The position numbers and the translations under genes were made by a program. A stretch of 64,000 nt of DNA. It comes from Liolophura sinensis (taxonomy: Eukaryota > Mollusca > Polyplacophora > Chitonida > Chitonidae). The stretch spans positions 15,945,127 to 16,009,126 of the forward strand of contig NC_088297.1 of the NCBI RefSeq assembly GCF_032854445.1, in the 5' to 3' direction. Below, piece after piece: positions 1 to 10,671 of this stretch. A model generated the notes under the pieces. It was not told the origin of the DNA, made no database searches, and worked only from the letters and a program-made list of their open reading frames with translations. Position 1 is the stretch's first letter, and each line of letters opens with the position of its first letter.

Positions 1-205
1 TATTCATGGTGCGATACTTTCGGAGACGGAATGACCACGTATTCATGGTGCGATACTTTCGGAGACGAAATGACCACATATTCATGGTGCGATACTTTCG
101 GAGACGGAATGACCACGTATTCATGTTGCGATACTTTCGGAGACGGAATGACCACGTATCATGGTGCGATACTTTAGGAGACGGGATGACCACGTATGTT
201 GGATA
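1..205 (+). repeat. 39-bp minisatellite, about 5 copies
   Basis: Five head-to-tail copies of a 39-base unit containing GTGCGATACTTTCGGAGACG; the array begins before the window. Copies differ by a few substitutions and the last ones carry small deletions. As 39 is a multiple of three, one frame stays open and reads as a 13-residue Arg/Asp-rich repeat, but there is no start context, splice signal or non-repetitive coding sequence next to it. Confidence 0.85.
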
Positions 206-802
206 TGTTTAAGCTGCAAACTACTGATATAGACCTATGGCGATACATGTAGATGTATATATTTTGATGGCAGAATTGAAAGTACACGTGTAGGCCTTTT
301 ACGTGTAGGCCTAGTATGTGGTATACAGATCTTCTCCGTGAGTGAATATAACCATGCTGAATATAGTCTATTTCTTTAACTGCTGTTTTATGTCGTACTC
401 AAGAATATTTCACTTGTCCCACGGCAGCCAGCGTTATGGTGAGAGGAACCCGGACAGACAGTTGAATATAATAAAACCACTGTTCCTATTACATTGAAAT
501 TCCCCCCATTTTTTTACACTTTGTTTACCACCATGTAAGGACGTTAATATGATAATTTCCAGCAACAATCATACAAAATAGCACTATTTCTTATGTTCGC
601 GAGTAGGTCTATACAGTTTGTGATGTGTGCAATGCATTCTAAAATAGAGATGTACCTACTGCCTCCGTTGAGATTACATTCAGTACCGTAGGATCACGTA
701 GAAAGGCGTGTGATCTCGAATGGGGTGCAACGATGTGCATGATCGAGTTCACGATACATAAAGGCCTATTTAGGCCTACATATGTAGTATCATGACTTTT
801 CA

Positions 803-804
<2 letters not shown>
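206..804. other. Intergenic, no gene seen
   Basis: AT-rich non-coding sequence. The only recognisable item is a short SINE scrap at about 385-460. No ORF with protein-like composition was found. Confidence 0.5.
385..460 (-). mobile_element. SINE family A, 3' fragment
   Basis: Carries the family A end in reverse: GTCGTACTCAAGAATATTTCACTT followed by the CAGCCAGCGTTATGG block, here split over short motifs. Only the 3' portion remains; head and AATAAATA tail are absent. Confidence 0.7.

Positions 805-857
<53 letters not shown>
805..857. repeat. (GT)n microsatellite
   Basis: Uninterrupted TG dinucleotide run of about 26 units. The Cys-Val ORF across it is an artefact of the repeat. Confidence 0.95.
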
Positions 858-859
<2 letters not shown>

Positions 860-1440
860 GAAATATTGATAATAATCGAAATATTGATACAACTGGAAAA
901 AATTGGAATTGTACTGTTTTTTTCCACCAGATAAATGTTTCGTGTCTAGCACGATATTTCGATGGTCCGTTTTCGTATATTTTTACTTAAAAATTGAAGT
1001 CAAGATTTTTAACACAGCCTGTCAGCATTTGGCGGGGAAAAGAAAAAGCGGTTGACTGAGCGTGAGCGCGAGGTAGGTGCGATTACCTGAAGGCTTTCTC
1101 TGTGTGTTAAGATGCGACTGGATTTTTTCGAGATAAGAAATGATTCTTTTATTGCTGTTCTTTGTTTTCACCGGTGAAAGTACTGATTTGGAGAACATTT
1201 CAATAGTTGTTCCGTCTATCATGCGACGGTTCCCCTAATCGGAGAACAACAACAACATGATGCAAAACAACTTTTGAGAGATAACGTTACCCGCTTATTT
1301 CAATCTAGCAATGTTTTGTCGTCCTCGATCCATGACTCACGGAAAACATTAACAACTTACAATTGTTTGAAATCTAAATGTTTGTCAGCAGCTAGCAGTT
1401 TGTATCAATTGTAGTTCTCGCAATCAGTATGACAGGAAAG

Positions 1441-1510
1441 GGAAAGCACCTCGAACGAGGTATTATACCTCAATTGGGGTACCCCTCAATACCTCAATCG
1501 AGGTATTACG
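1441..1510. repeat. ACCTCAAT/ATTGAGGT inverted motif cluster
   Basis: Closely packed direct and inverted copies of CCTCGA and ACCTCAAT surround a GGTACC centre and stop just before the TATA box at 1515. The motif resembles the ACCTCA-rich insert at 42,273-43,241. It could be part of the CENPO promoter or the edge of an old repeat. Confidence 0.5.
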
Positions 1511-1514
1511 CCGC

Positions 1515-1523
1515 TATAAAAGG
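1515..1523 (+). promoter_or_regulatory. TATA box, candidate CENPO core promoter
   Basis: TATAAAAGG, followed about 30 bases later by an initiator-like TCACTT near 1545. A consensus 5' splice site (GTAAGT) begins at 1570, and acceptors end at 2559 or 2562 directly before the first CENPO coding exon. A short untranslated exon of about 1545-1569 spliced to 2560/2563 would fit. This is inferred from spacing only. Confidence 0.35.
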
Positions 1524-1642
1524 TAAACTCGTTCTGCAGCTCCTCACTTGATCAATATCGCCAGCTAAAGTAAGTAAACAACCACAACACAGATTACTCT
1601 CCATCGACCCAGCAACCTGTTTTGAAATAATTTAGTAACATT

Positions 1643-1826
1643 TCATACTAGGCCTACATGAAGTTTGAAGAGCAGACCATATGGAGAAAGCAACCTGTGG
1701 ATGGTCGTGTTTCCTACGGGCGCTGCCTGATTTCCTCCCACCATTATACTGGCCGCCGGCGTATAAATGAAATGTTCTTGAGTACGACATAAAAAGCCAA
1801 TCATATAAATAATTAAATAAATAAGC
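1643..1826 (+). mobile_element. SINE family A, 3' part
   Basis: Contains CCTGTGGATGGTCGTG, a TTTCCTCCCACCATTATACTGGCC block, GCGTATAAATGAAATGTTCTTGAGTACG and an AATAAATAAATAA tail. The tRNA-like head is missing. It lies in the proposed 5' UTR intron of CENPO. Confidence 0.85.
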
Positions 1827-2564
1827 AATATACCTTGCTATTTCGTTTCATTATAGGCTACCTTTACAGGTTTATTTCTACCCTAAATAACTGATATTTT
1901 CCTAACTTTTGTTCCCCCACGTGTGCGCTGATTTTCACTCTGTCTGCCATGAACCATGTGACTGCGGAAAGTCGTGTACTTTGAAAGCTATGTAGATATT
2001 TCTGTGGTTGTCTAGTTTACATATGCACCATAACACAAGATACGGTAGGCTGTTTGTGATAAACTGATATTATATATTTTTTTTTTTTTTTAATAAAATG
2101 CGACTTGTTTATGTTTCGCCAGAAATGCCAATCTTTGCCTTGGGTTTACAACATCACATGGTAGAATCTGCACACAGAAAACAAGCAGAAGGCCTTTAGA
2201 GCATTATACATGCTTTCAACGTCTAATTTCATTGAATGACAGTTAATCTGCCCATTATGACCCTGGCGGTGTGATTTGTCACTTAAATGTTCTGAATAAC
2301 AGAATTACCAGCAGAATATCATTTATGGAACAGAATATTGATTTTTGTCATACTTTAAATTAAGTTTTACCAGGCCAAATATTCCGACTAAAATTACAGT
2401 ATTGTGATAGGCCTGGTGGCATGCTGCTAAAGTTAGAGTCAGAAGTCATGCCATGAGAAAAAAAAAACAACCTTTCCAAACAACTTTGCTCATGCTAAAT
2501 TACCCACCTTATTCTCTTGTTTTAGTAGGAGTGAAATATTCTGTTTCCTATTTTCGTAGCAGAA

Positions 2565-2759
2565 ATGAAAACAGTTATAAGCATGGGTGAAGTAGATGTC
2601 TTGGAAGGATTGGATGTACTAGAGAAAGAAATAGCAACCAAGTCCCACATACGAAAGGAAAAACAGAGAAGTGCCAGCAGACTTAAAGTGCTGAGGGAAA
2701 AATGTGAGTCACTGAGAAAAAGAAAGGAGCACCTGGAAGAAAAACTTCAAAGTGAACTG
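2565..2759 (+). CDS. CENPO: CENPO coding exon 1
   Basis: Residues 1-65, the coiled-coil segment rich in Lys, Glu and Arg. The acceptor TTTTCGTAG/CAG lies just upstream and the donor is CTG/GTAATG (phase 0). Reading runs on into the intron as an ORF to 2888, but that extension loses the charged composition and is intron. Confidence 0.85.
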
Positions 2760-5700
2760 GTAATGTACTTTCTTGTTTCATGGATATTAATGATTTCAAA
2801 GACGGCCCTTGGTTCATTTGTTGTTCTCCTTACAGCTCTTGGACCTTCAGACTTTATAGATCCTCGCTGTTTCGGCTGTGGTCAGTAAGTTTGTCAGATA
2901 CCTGGGCCTGGTAATTGGAATGGCCGCACTGGTTTACTTGAAGCTAACCATGGATCTCGGCTGTGATCTTTGAATATGGGGGTTAGGAGTAAATCATTGC
3001 CGAGGAGTCTTCCAGGTTAAAACATTGGTATTTAAGAACAACAAAAATCAGAAGCAAAAAAAATCCATGTAAAATGAACCAATACATGCATTAACAGGGC
3101 AAAACATTTTACCAAGACATTCTCTCCCAATTTTTTTCCACATTTTGCAGCCTTTACAATCAGTAAATCCAAGATGATTCACAGTTGTAACTTACACACA
3201 CATACCATGTCAACATCATGACCTAATAAATCATTGTTCCTCGCCGGGCATACGTGGTTGACCTTTCCCGACGCTGCTACATGTATGTTTTGATCAGCTG
3301 GTTGTCAGTTTTGGGGCTAAGGGTCTGGGGCTAAGGGTGGCCAGCATCCCCGCGTGTCTGTATACATAAGCCACCCTTAGGTCGAGGTCTCAGGCTGAGG
3401 GTGGCCAGCATCCCCACGTGTCAGTATGCATAAGCCACTCTTAGGCCGAGGTCTCGGGCTAAGGGTGGCCAGCATCCCCGCGTGTCAGTATACATAAGCC
3501 ACCCTTAGGCCGAGGTTTCGGGGTAAGGGTGGCCAGCGTCCCCGTGTATCAGTATACATAAGCCACGCTTAGGCCGAGGCGAAATGACCTACAAAGATAC
3601 ATCAACAACTTTCATCAACAATGTACTAGTCATTAACTCTTCTTGCCTTCATTTTCAAAAGAAAGCTTATGATTCAGCAGCTAACTGACAACATGTGGAA
3701 AAGCTTTGCGTAGCATCTTTTTGACACAATTCGGGGCCTCCATGGCTCAGTTGGGTAGAGCGCTAGCGCAGCCTAATGACCCAGGAATCTCTCACCACTG
3801 CCTTTGAAAATTGCCTTGAAAATAATTAACTGGCAGTTCACACAAAACAGGTATGATGTGTTTGTGTACAGGTACTTGAAACATGATCTGTATGTGTAAA
3901 TAATATATTTGTGTACATGTACTATAAGTCCAATCGGTGTGTACATTATGTATTAGTATACATGTACTGTAAGTCCAATCTGTGTGTTCATTATATATTT
4001 GTGTTCATGTGCTGTAAGTCCAATCTGTGTGTACATTATGTATTTGTGTGCATTATATACAGTATTTGTGTGCCTATAGGTCATGGATTCAGAGGAGGGG
4101 ATTATCGAGACTGTGACATCTGTGTGGAAGTCAAGACTGGATGAGTGTCTCAAAATCTACAGATTAACAGGTGAGTTCTAGTTATAATATAGCAGTACGG
4201 ACCAGAAATCAACAAGCATTCAGGTAACTTCAACAAATCAACGGTTGGAGTGCTCCGTATTTGAATAGTCTCCAACGCAAGAGATCAGAATTTTGGAGGT
4301 GATTTGGCACTGGGTAATTTGAGCATTATGGTAAACTACTTCAAGCAGTTTTCATAACAATTAAAGCTGTCATCCAACAGTGTTGCCAGGGTCCAGGAGA
4401 CTAGACTTTTACCACTTCTGGTAGCCTGGTGCCTATAAAGCTCATGATAATGGTAAAAAACACGAAAAAATGTAATGGAATGTACTGGATTTGAACCCTA
4501 CACTGCCAAGCACCATTTACTATTGGCCAATTACTGAAGACTGGAATAGAGAATAGGTGGCTTTGATCTTCTGCTATTGCCCCAGGACAAAAGGCAGAAA
4601 GAACATATTGTTGTGAAGTTGGGAAGAAGACAGGAAGAATACATTGTGGCAGAGCTGATGAGGGTTCCCACAGTAAACTGCATTAAATGGTTTCATGCAG
4701 TCTAGCACAAAGCTCCTGTGTTATTTACATAGGATGTGTTTGTAAAATTTTTCTAGGTTTTTTGGTCAAAATTTGCGAACAACACAAAGTACAAAAGTAA
4801 TTCTTGCAGATTTGTAATTGTGACATCACTTGGTACCAGATAGTGTATTTATTTAATGATTTTAATCAGTTTTAAAAATTGACCTGCTTTTGAACCAAGT
4901 TCATTGGTCAGTTTTGGCCTTACATACATACAAGACTTCACAGTTTTTTACAATAAGGTTTGGGCCACCTAAAAACTGTAAACGAAAAGTTTATCTCGAC
5001 AGGTTTAGCCATTTTGGAGAAAAAGATTTTTATTAGCTCATCAAATAAAATTCAAAATGGCTGCTAAATCACGTGACTGGTAAAACAGTAGAAAACGTCA
5101 AAAGTTGCTTTATATGTTCCTGCATGTTCCTTATTAAGACCCCAAAGTTTGGTTTTTCTACTTTTACCAGTTTTGGAGATATTGCATGACTTGCCCAAGA
5201 ATAATAATAATAATAATTTGAGCAATTTCAACAGGTGTCCTGCTAGGATGCTAGCGTGGACCCCTAATAATAATCCGAATGATTTCAAGAGGTATCCCGC
5301 TATGATACTAGCATGGACCACTAATTATTATTGAATTTTTTTTTGTTGGTTTGTATGTATGGCGATTCATACAAAGAAGAGTGCTGTAATTTGTATACAA
5401 AGATCAGTACTGTGATATCCATACAAAGATCAGTACTGTGATATCCATACAGAGATCAGTACTTTGATATCCATGCAAAGATCAGTACTGTGATATTCAT
5501 ACAAAGATCAGCACTGTGATATTCCTACAAAGATCAGTACTGTGATATCCATACAAAGATCAGCACTGTGATATTCATACAAAGATCAGCACTGTGATAT
5601 CCATACAAAGATCAGCACTGTGATATCCATACAAAGATCAGTACTGTGATATCCATACAGAGATCAGTACTTTGATATCCATGCAAAGATCAGTACTGTG

Positions 5701-8700
5701 ATATTCATACAAAGATCAGCACTGTGATATTCATACAAAGATCAGCACTGTGATATCCATACAAAGATCAGTACTGTGATATCCATACAAAGATCAGTAC
5801 TGTGATATCCATACAGAGATCAGTACTGTGATATTCATACAAAGATCAGTACTGTGATATCCATACAAAGATCAGTACTGTGATATCCATACAAAGACCA
5901 GTACTGTGATATCCATACAAAGATCAGTACTGTGATATCCATACAGTGATCAGTACTGTTATATCCATACAAAGACCAGTACTGTGATATCCATACAAAG
6001 ATCAGTACTGTGATATCCATACAGTGATCAGTACTGTTATATCCATACAGAGATCAGTACTGTGATATCCATACAAAGATCAGTACTGTGATATCCATAC
6101 AGTGATCAGTACTGTGATATCCATACAGAGATCAGTACTGTGATATTCATACAAAGATCAGTACTGTGATATTCATACAAAGATCAGTACTGTGATATCC
6201 ATACAAAGACCAGTACTGTGATATCCATACAAAGATCAGTACTGTGATATCCATACAGAGATCAGTACTTTGATATCCATACAGAGATCAGTACTGTGAC
6301 CCTTGTACAAATATCAGCGTTGTCATTTTTTACAGCAACAGTTTATTTATGATTTCAGGTGATATTGAATGATGAACTGCAATATTTAGAATTATCCAAC
6401 ATAATGTTGTTTACAAAATGTTTGTCGTTCATCTCTCTTTGATTTTAGTACGTCGCTTTGTCAGTTGCGGTGTGTGCCATTCATGTTTAAAAAAATGTAA
6501 CAGTATTCTGTCACAACATTTACAGTCAGATGTACCCGGGCCTTTTCGACTTCATAAATGTTTTAAAATCCAAGGGAAATCAGGCGTGGCTTTTTAAACA
6601 ACTTAAGGAGTGTAAATATTTGTGGGGTTCTTTTCTGGTCAAAAATAACCTACAATTATATACACGTAAACAAAATGTCAAACATGTCAACTGTCTTCAG
6701 TGACCATCACTTGTAGACCAAAAACCTTGACAGTTTACAATTTATTCATCTAAACCTTTATTAAATGTTTTCAAAAGAAATTTCAGTTTGAATTATCCTT
6801 CTATTTGGAACTCCATAACAGGAATATCAGCCAGCAGCCTCGATGAGACGTCAATGTTAGTTCGCTTTGATACGTCATTTGAGGGGCAGTTCCACGAGCC
6901 ATACTTCCTGGAACTTGTGAAGACTCACCGCATGATGATTCGCCAGCACACCATTCCTGCGTTTGTGCCAGTACAGTGGCTGGTAGAACGATACTTTCCA
7001 GACAGCCTGCAGGCTTTCTTGCGACTGATAAGCGACCACCTTGTGGCATTTGTGCGCAGACGAGAAGACCTGAAGAGAGCTCAAGTGAGTTGAGCCGATG
7101 ATGCTTTTATCTCTTGAGAAAACTGCTCTAAAACAGGAAAGGTTATTGGTGTGAAATGAAATATTTATTTCATTGGTGTTTTACGCCGTTGCCAAGAATA
7201 TTTCACTAATACATGTACAACGAAGACCAGCATTATTATGGGAGGAAACCAGGCAGAATGGCAAACCGAGGGGGGAATCACACGACCATCCACAGGTTGC
7301 TGGCAGACCTTCCCACGTACAGTCAGAAAGGAAACCAGCATGAGCTTGACTTGAACTCACAATGACCGCATTGGAGGGAGGCTCCTGGGTCATTATGCTG
7401 TGCTGACAGCAGTTTGGGAGCCCAAACATTTTCCATAATAAAAGTGGCTGTAGATATGGCCCTAGATATGGCCCTGTAACCACGGAGGCCCCCTAATCAA
7501 ATATAGATGAATATATAAACAACCAGCATGATGTACATGTGTATTTAGGATCAGGATACAATTGTTCAGAAAGTGCTGTATTCTCTTTATATGGTTAATA
7601 AGCATTCAAGACAGTCCTGCATTCTGCTCAGATTGTCCATGTGTATTCAAGACAATCCTGTGTTCTGCTCAGATTGTCCTGGTGTATTCAAGACAATCCT
7701 GTATTCTGCTCAGATTGTCCTGATGTATTCAAGACAATCCTGCATTCTGCTCAGATTGTCCATGTGTATTCAAGACAATCCTGCATTCTGCTCAGATTGT
7801 CCATGTGTATTCAAGACAATCCTGTGGTCTGCTCAGATTGTCCTGGGGTATTCAAGACAATCCTGCATTCAGCTCATATTGCCCATGTGTATTCAAGACA
7901 ATCCTGTATTCTGCACAGATTGTCCATGTATATTCAAGACAATCCTGTATTTTACAGATTGTCCGTGTGTATTCAAGACAATCATGAATTCTGTTTTTTC
8001 GCATTTTAATACTTTTTTCAACCAAGACAATTCTGCATTCTGTTCAGTATTGATTTTGGACATTTGTTTCAGGAATTACTGCAGATCCGTGGATATATCA
8101 TCGGTGAAATATCATACACGCTAGCCGTTGATGTTGTACAGTTTCACACAGAGCGTGATACACTGGCAGGTCCTGCTCTAGATGTTGTACTCCGCTTTAA
8201 CGATCTGCTACATTTGACACCAAGTTCAGCCTCAATCAAAGGTTCGTTTTTTAAATTATTTATTTGATTGGTATTTTCCACTTATACAACAGAGATCTTT
8301 GTAATATATTCCTTGTTAACAAAACACAAGTGCACATAATGGTAGGTTTAAAGAGTCTAGATATTCATTTTAAGGTCTTTGTCTGCTCAGAAAGCAAACC
8401 ACCACTGTTAATACATGTATTACATATCGTCTTCACTTTGGTTAGTTTGGTTACATGCAAATTATTTCCTTTCAACTGGCAGACTGGACACCTCAAGGGT
8501 AAGTTCAATTCTAGCCTTGGATAGGACAGCCTTGCTGATACTGTTATGGTTTGTTTATATTTGTTTTAAGATTTCTTCCTTGTATCGTTGAATAGGAATA
8601 TGTGCTTGTGCAGTTGTTGTATTCACTTCTCATGATATTTTGAATTGTTATAAATTCTCTGAAATTTAATTCCTCCTGTGCACCAAAGCACTGCTACCAT

Positions 8701-9139
8701 GATGTAGTCAAGCTTATCAAGGGAGACAACTTCATCTCTCCGGCTTCTGTCCAACATTGAGGCAGGCATTTTCTGTTTTGAAATTTTCATTTAATAAAGC
8801 AAATAGAAAAGGCTAGCTTGTCAGTTCTCAAATGGAGAGGAAAACCTTCAAAACATTTAAATTATATAACTGAAATAATCTGATCACCAATCAAACAAAT
8901 GAATAAGTTAACCAATGATATTAATTTAATTTCTCTTTGCTTCAGCTATAGGAGAGCCAGCGGAACCCTTGGAACAGATAGAAGACTGGCAGAAGCTGTT
9001 GATGTCTGGTCCTCCTTCAGAAACTTTACATTTTCTTTGCCCTGAAAGAGAAGAGGAGAGTGCTGATCAGTCAGAGATTAGTATGAGTGACTCAGAATCA
9101 AGTGCTCATCTGTCACAGAACACTGTCAGTGACTGGTAG
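2565..9139 (+). CDS. CENPO: Centromere protein O (CENP-O), complete 5-exon gene
   Basis: Coding exons 2565-2759, 4080-4170, 6822-7084, 8073-8241 and 8946-9139 join in frame (phases 0,1,0,1) to 303 residues plus stop; human CENP-O is 300 by my recollection. CENP-O is an inner-kinetochore protein of the CCAN; with CENP-P it forms an RWD-domain heterodimer that anchors CENP-Q/U/R. Residues 13-65 are a charged coiled coil. The core contains LTGISAS, RFDTSFEGQ and YFLELV, then the HTIPAFVPVQWL stretch, which aligns by eye with the human SVPVFIPLEEI region. The C-terminal half has the expected alternating beta pattern and ends in an acidic Ser/Glu tail. ATG 2565 was chosen because it is the first ATG after the acceptor and gives the family's N-terminal length; Met7 is an alternative. 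All introns are GT-AG. Identification rests on remembered family sequence, not a search. Confidence 0.88.
3316..3581. repeat. 64-bp minisatellite with internal hairpin, 4 copies
   Basis: Four 64-base units in CENPO intron 1. Each unit holds CTAAGGGTGGC and, 29 bases later, its exact reverse complement GCCACCCTTAG, so each can fold into an 11-bp stem. Copies keep most stem bases while the loop varies. Confidence 0.85.
3733..3807 (+). mobile_element. SINE family A head only
   Basis: GGGGCCTCCATGGCTCAGTT with an A-box-like TGGCTCAGTTGGG, then AGCGCTAGCGCAG and AATGACCCAGGAATC. This is the tRNA-derived 5' portion of family A; the body and tail are absent, so it is a truncated copy. Confidence 0.75.
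3861..4060. repeat. 45-bp minisatellite, about 4 copies
   Basis: Units of about 45 bases containing CATGTACTGTAAGTCCAATC and TGTGTGTACATTATGTATT. The array ends about 20 bases before the acceptor of CENPO exon 2 and supplies part of its pyrimidine-poor upstream region. Confidence 0.8.
4080..4170 (+). CDS. CENPO: CENPO coding exon 2
   Basis: Residues 66-95. Acceptor CCTATAG/GTCATGG, donor ACAG/GTGAGT with one base carried over (phase 1). Encodes an acidic helix and LKIYRLTG, which joins directly to ISAS of exon 3, as in the LxxYxxTGLS region of the vertebrate protein. Confidence 0.82.
5364..6300. repeat. 26-bp minisatellite, about 35 copies
   Basis: Long array of CAGTACTGTGATATCC + ATACAAAGAT in CENPO intron 2. 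Variants (ATACAGAG, ATACAGTG, ATTCATAC, CAGCACTG) recur in blocks, which suggests multi-unit duplication. The unit includes the palindromes AGTACT and GATATC. A minus-strand ORF across it is a repeat artefact. Confidence 0.95.
6822..7084 (+). CDS. CENPO: CENPO coding exon 3
   Basis: Residues 96-183, the best conserved part of the protein: RFDTSFEGQ, PYFLELV, HTIPAFVPVQW, ERYFPDSLQAFL. Acceptor CATAACAG/GAATATC, donor CTCAA/GTGAGT (phase 0). This RWD-type core contains the CENP-P-contacting surface in characterised homologues. Confidence 0.9.
7160..7492 (-). mobile_element. SINE family A, near full length
   Basis: Reads in reverse from an AATAAATATTT-type tail through TTGGTGTTTTACGCCG, CCAGCATTATTATGGGAGG, CCATCCACAGGTTGCTGG, TGAACTCACAATGACCGC and CTCCTGGGTCATTATGC to CCACGGAGGCCCC. 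It is inserted in CENPO intron 3. The ORFs across it are not genes. Confidence 0.88.
7605..7990. repeat. 41-bp minisatellite, about 9 copies
   Basis: Units of 41 bases built from TTCAAGACAATCCTG and TTCTGCTCAGATTGTCC in CENPO intron 3, ending about 80 bases before exon 4. All three forward frames stay open through much of it, producing several spurious ORFs. Confidence 0.93.
8073..8241 (+). CDS. CENPO: CENPO coding exon 4
   Basis: Residues 184-239. Acceptor TTGTTTCAG/GAATTAC; donor CAAAG/GTTCGT is a weaker 5' splice site (phase 1). Encodes alternating hydrophobic strands (YTLAVDVVQF, LDVVLRF) matching the second RWD-like half of CENP-O. Confidence 0.85.
8946..9139 (+). CDS. CENPO: CENPO coding exon 5 (terminal)
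   Basis: Residues 240-303 and the TAG stop. Acceptor TTGCTTCAG/CTATAGG. Encodes WQKLLMSGPPSETLHFL, the usual end of the family fold, then an acidic Ser/Glu/Gln tail that looks disordered and is longer than in the human protein. Confidence 0.85.
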
Positions 9140-9244
9140 ATAATAATATGAGTGACTTCAAATGAACTCATCAGTGACAGAATAGTATCAGCAACTTAAA
9201 AAGATTAAGTGCTATAAACATATTTATTGTGATGCCAAACTAAA

Positions 9245-9545
9245 ACGCTATGCCCGGAGACACAACTCGTGAAACCCCACAAAGTCACGGTATATTATTA
9301 TCATACTACAGGACATGACATCCGACCCAGTCACAGTGTATTGTTTTTATACTGACACCAGACGACACCCAACCCAGTCGCAGTGTATAAATAGTATGCT
9401 GACATGAGACATGACATCCGGCCCAGACACAGTATATTATTATCATACTGACACCAGATGTGACACCTGAGACAGTCACAGTATATTATTATTATACTGA
9501 CACCATATGTGACACCTGACACCGTCACAGTATATAATTATTATA
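9245..9545. repeat. Diverged ~49-bp tandem repeat, 5-6 copies
   Basis: CAGTCACAGTATATT-like blocks recur at about 49-base intervals with ATACTGACACCAGA between them. The array begins about 100 bases after the CENPO stop and may lie in its 3' UTR. Confidence 0.75.
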
Positions 9546-9810
9546 TGAATGTCAGACACTTCCCCCAAATATGTACATGCATAACCATGAAATGAACTCT
9601 CCGGGTCACAAATTCCAGTTATAGGAGAACTTTTACAAGACAATGAAATCAGGAAATCATGCATCATCCTATAAACAAATTCATAATTTCGTAAATTAAG
9701 GGGACGAAATGTGTTGGAAGACCTAGTAATGTGATGTAGACACAATGAAATCTACTACACCGTATAACAATACTAAATGTATTTTGTTAAAAGCTCAGTA
9801 CTCAGTCATG

Positions 9811-10068
9811 CAGGGAGCCGAAGTGGTTAGAGTGCCAGCATGGCGCAATGACCCAGGAACCTCCCACCAATGCGGTCGCTGTGAATTCTAGTCCAGCTCA
9901 TGCTGACTTCCTCTCAAGCCATACGTGGAAAAGTCTGCCAATAACTTGCGGATGGTCGTGGGTTTCCCTAGGGCTCTGCCTGGTTTTGCCACACCATATT
10001 GCTGACTGTCGTCGTATAAGTGAAATATTTTTGACAACGGCTTAAACCACCAATCAAATAAATAAACC
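9811..10068 (+). mobile_element. SINE family A, full length
   Basis: Head GGGAGCCGAAGTGGTTAGAG, AATGACCCAGGAACCTCC, B-box-like TGAATTCTAGTCC, body CTTGCGGATGGTCGTGGG, 3' part GTATAAGTGAAATATTTTTG and AATCAAATAAATAAA tail. Confidence 0.88.
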
Positions 10069-10487
10069 AATACTCGGGCCTTCCGATTCAGCGTATGCGT
10101 TTTAATTGTTAGCGGTGATTCGACACTGAGTTTGCTCAGTCTAGTGTTCGTTGAAGACCACGAGTCTTCCAGCAATACGGATGGTTTATGTGCATATTTG
10201 TATCATGCCTGTAGGACGACAACACACGTGTTAAAGTTTGTCAGGAACTCGCCAAATGGTCAGTACCACTCACACACGGGTTTGTCAGTTTTCTCTGCTC
10301 ATAAAACTGACCATCATTGTGTAAGTAAAATTCTTGATATGCATACATGTATGTATGACATTAAACAATAGTGAAAATTATACGAATATGGAAATACTGT
10401 ATGCAAGGGAATGACGGAGGAGGTTTTCAATATGACTGCAATGTCTTGACAGTTTAATATACGTAAGATATATATGTGTGTGTGAGG

Positions 10488-10620
10488 GTCTGTCATCAAC
10501 CTGCGGATGGTCGTGGGTTTCCCCCTGGTTCTGCCCGGTTTCCTCCCACCATAATGCTGGCCGCTGTCGTATAAGTGAAATATTCTTGAGTACAGCATAA
10601 AACACAGATCACATGAAATA
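10488..10620 (+). mobile_element. SINE family A, 3' half
   Basis: ACCTGCGGATGGTCGTGGG, CCTCCCACCATAATGCTGG and GTATAAGTGAAATATTCTTG; no head. It stops at a TATATATGTGTGTG simple-sequence stretch (about 10,617-10,643). Confidence 0.85.
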
Positions 10621-10671
10621 TATATATGTGTGTGTGTGTGTGTCGTTGGTTTTTTTTTTTTGGTCATATGA

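Noticed and set aside
808..990. Cys-Val repeat ORF
   Set aside because: Arises from the GT microsatellite.
2760..2888. Read-through of CENPO exon 1 into the next 42 codons as real coding sequence
   Set aside because: A consensus donor at 2760 and the conserved continuation at 4080 show that it is intron.
3733..3807. Possible tRNA gene from the A-box-like TGGCTCAGTTGGG
   Set aside because: It lacks a cloverleaf with matching acceptor stem and is identical in layout to the head of family A SINEs.
5835..6020. Minus-strand ORF of repeated Tyr-Trp-Ile segments
   Set aside because: Product of the 26-bp minisatellite, with no independent coding evidence.
7573..8124. 183-codon ORF with Cys-Phe-rich repeats
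   Set aside because: It is the 41-bp minisatellite of CENPO intron 3 read in one frame; the end overlaps genuine exon 4 in another frame.
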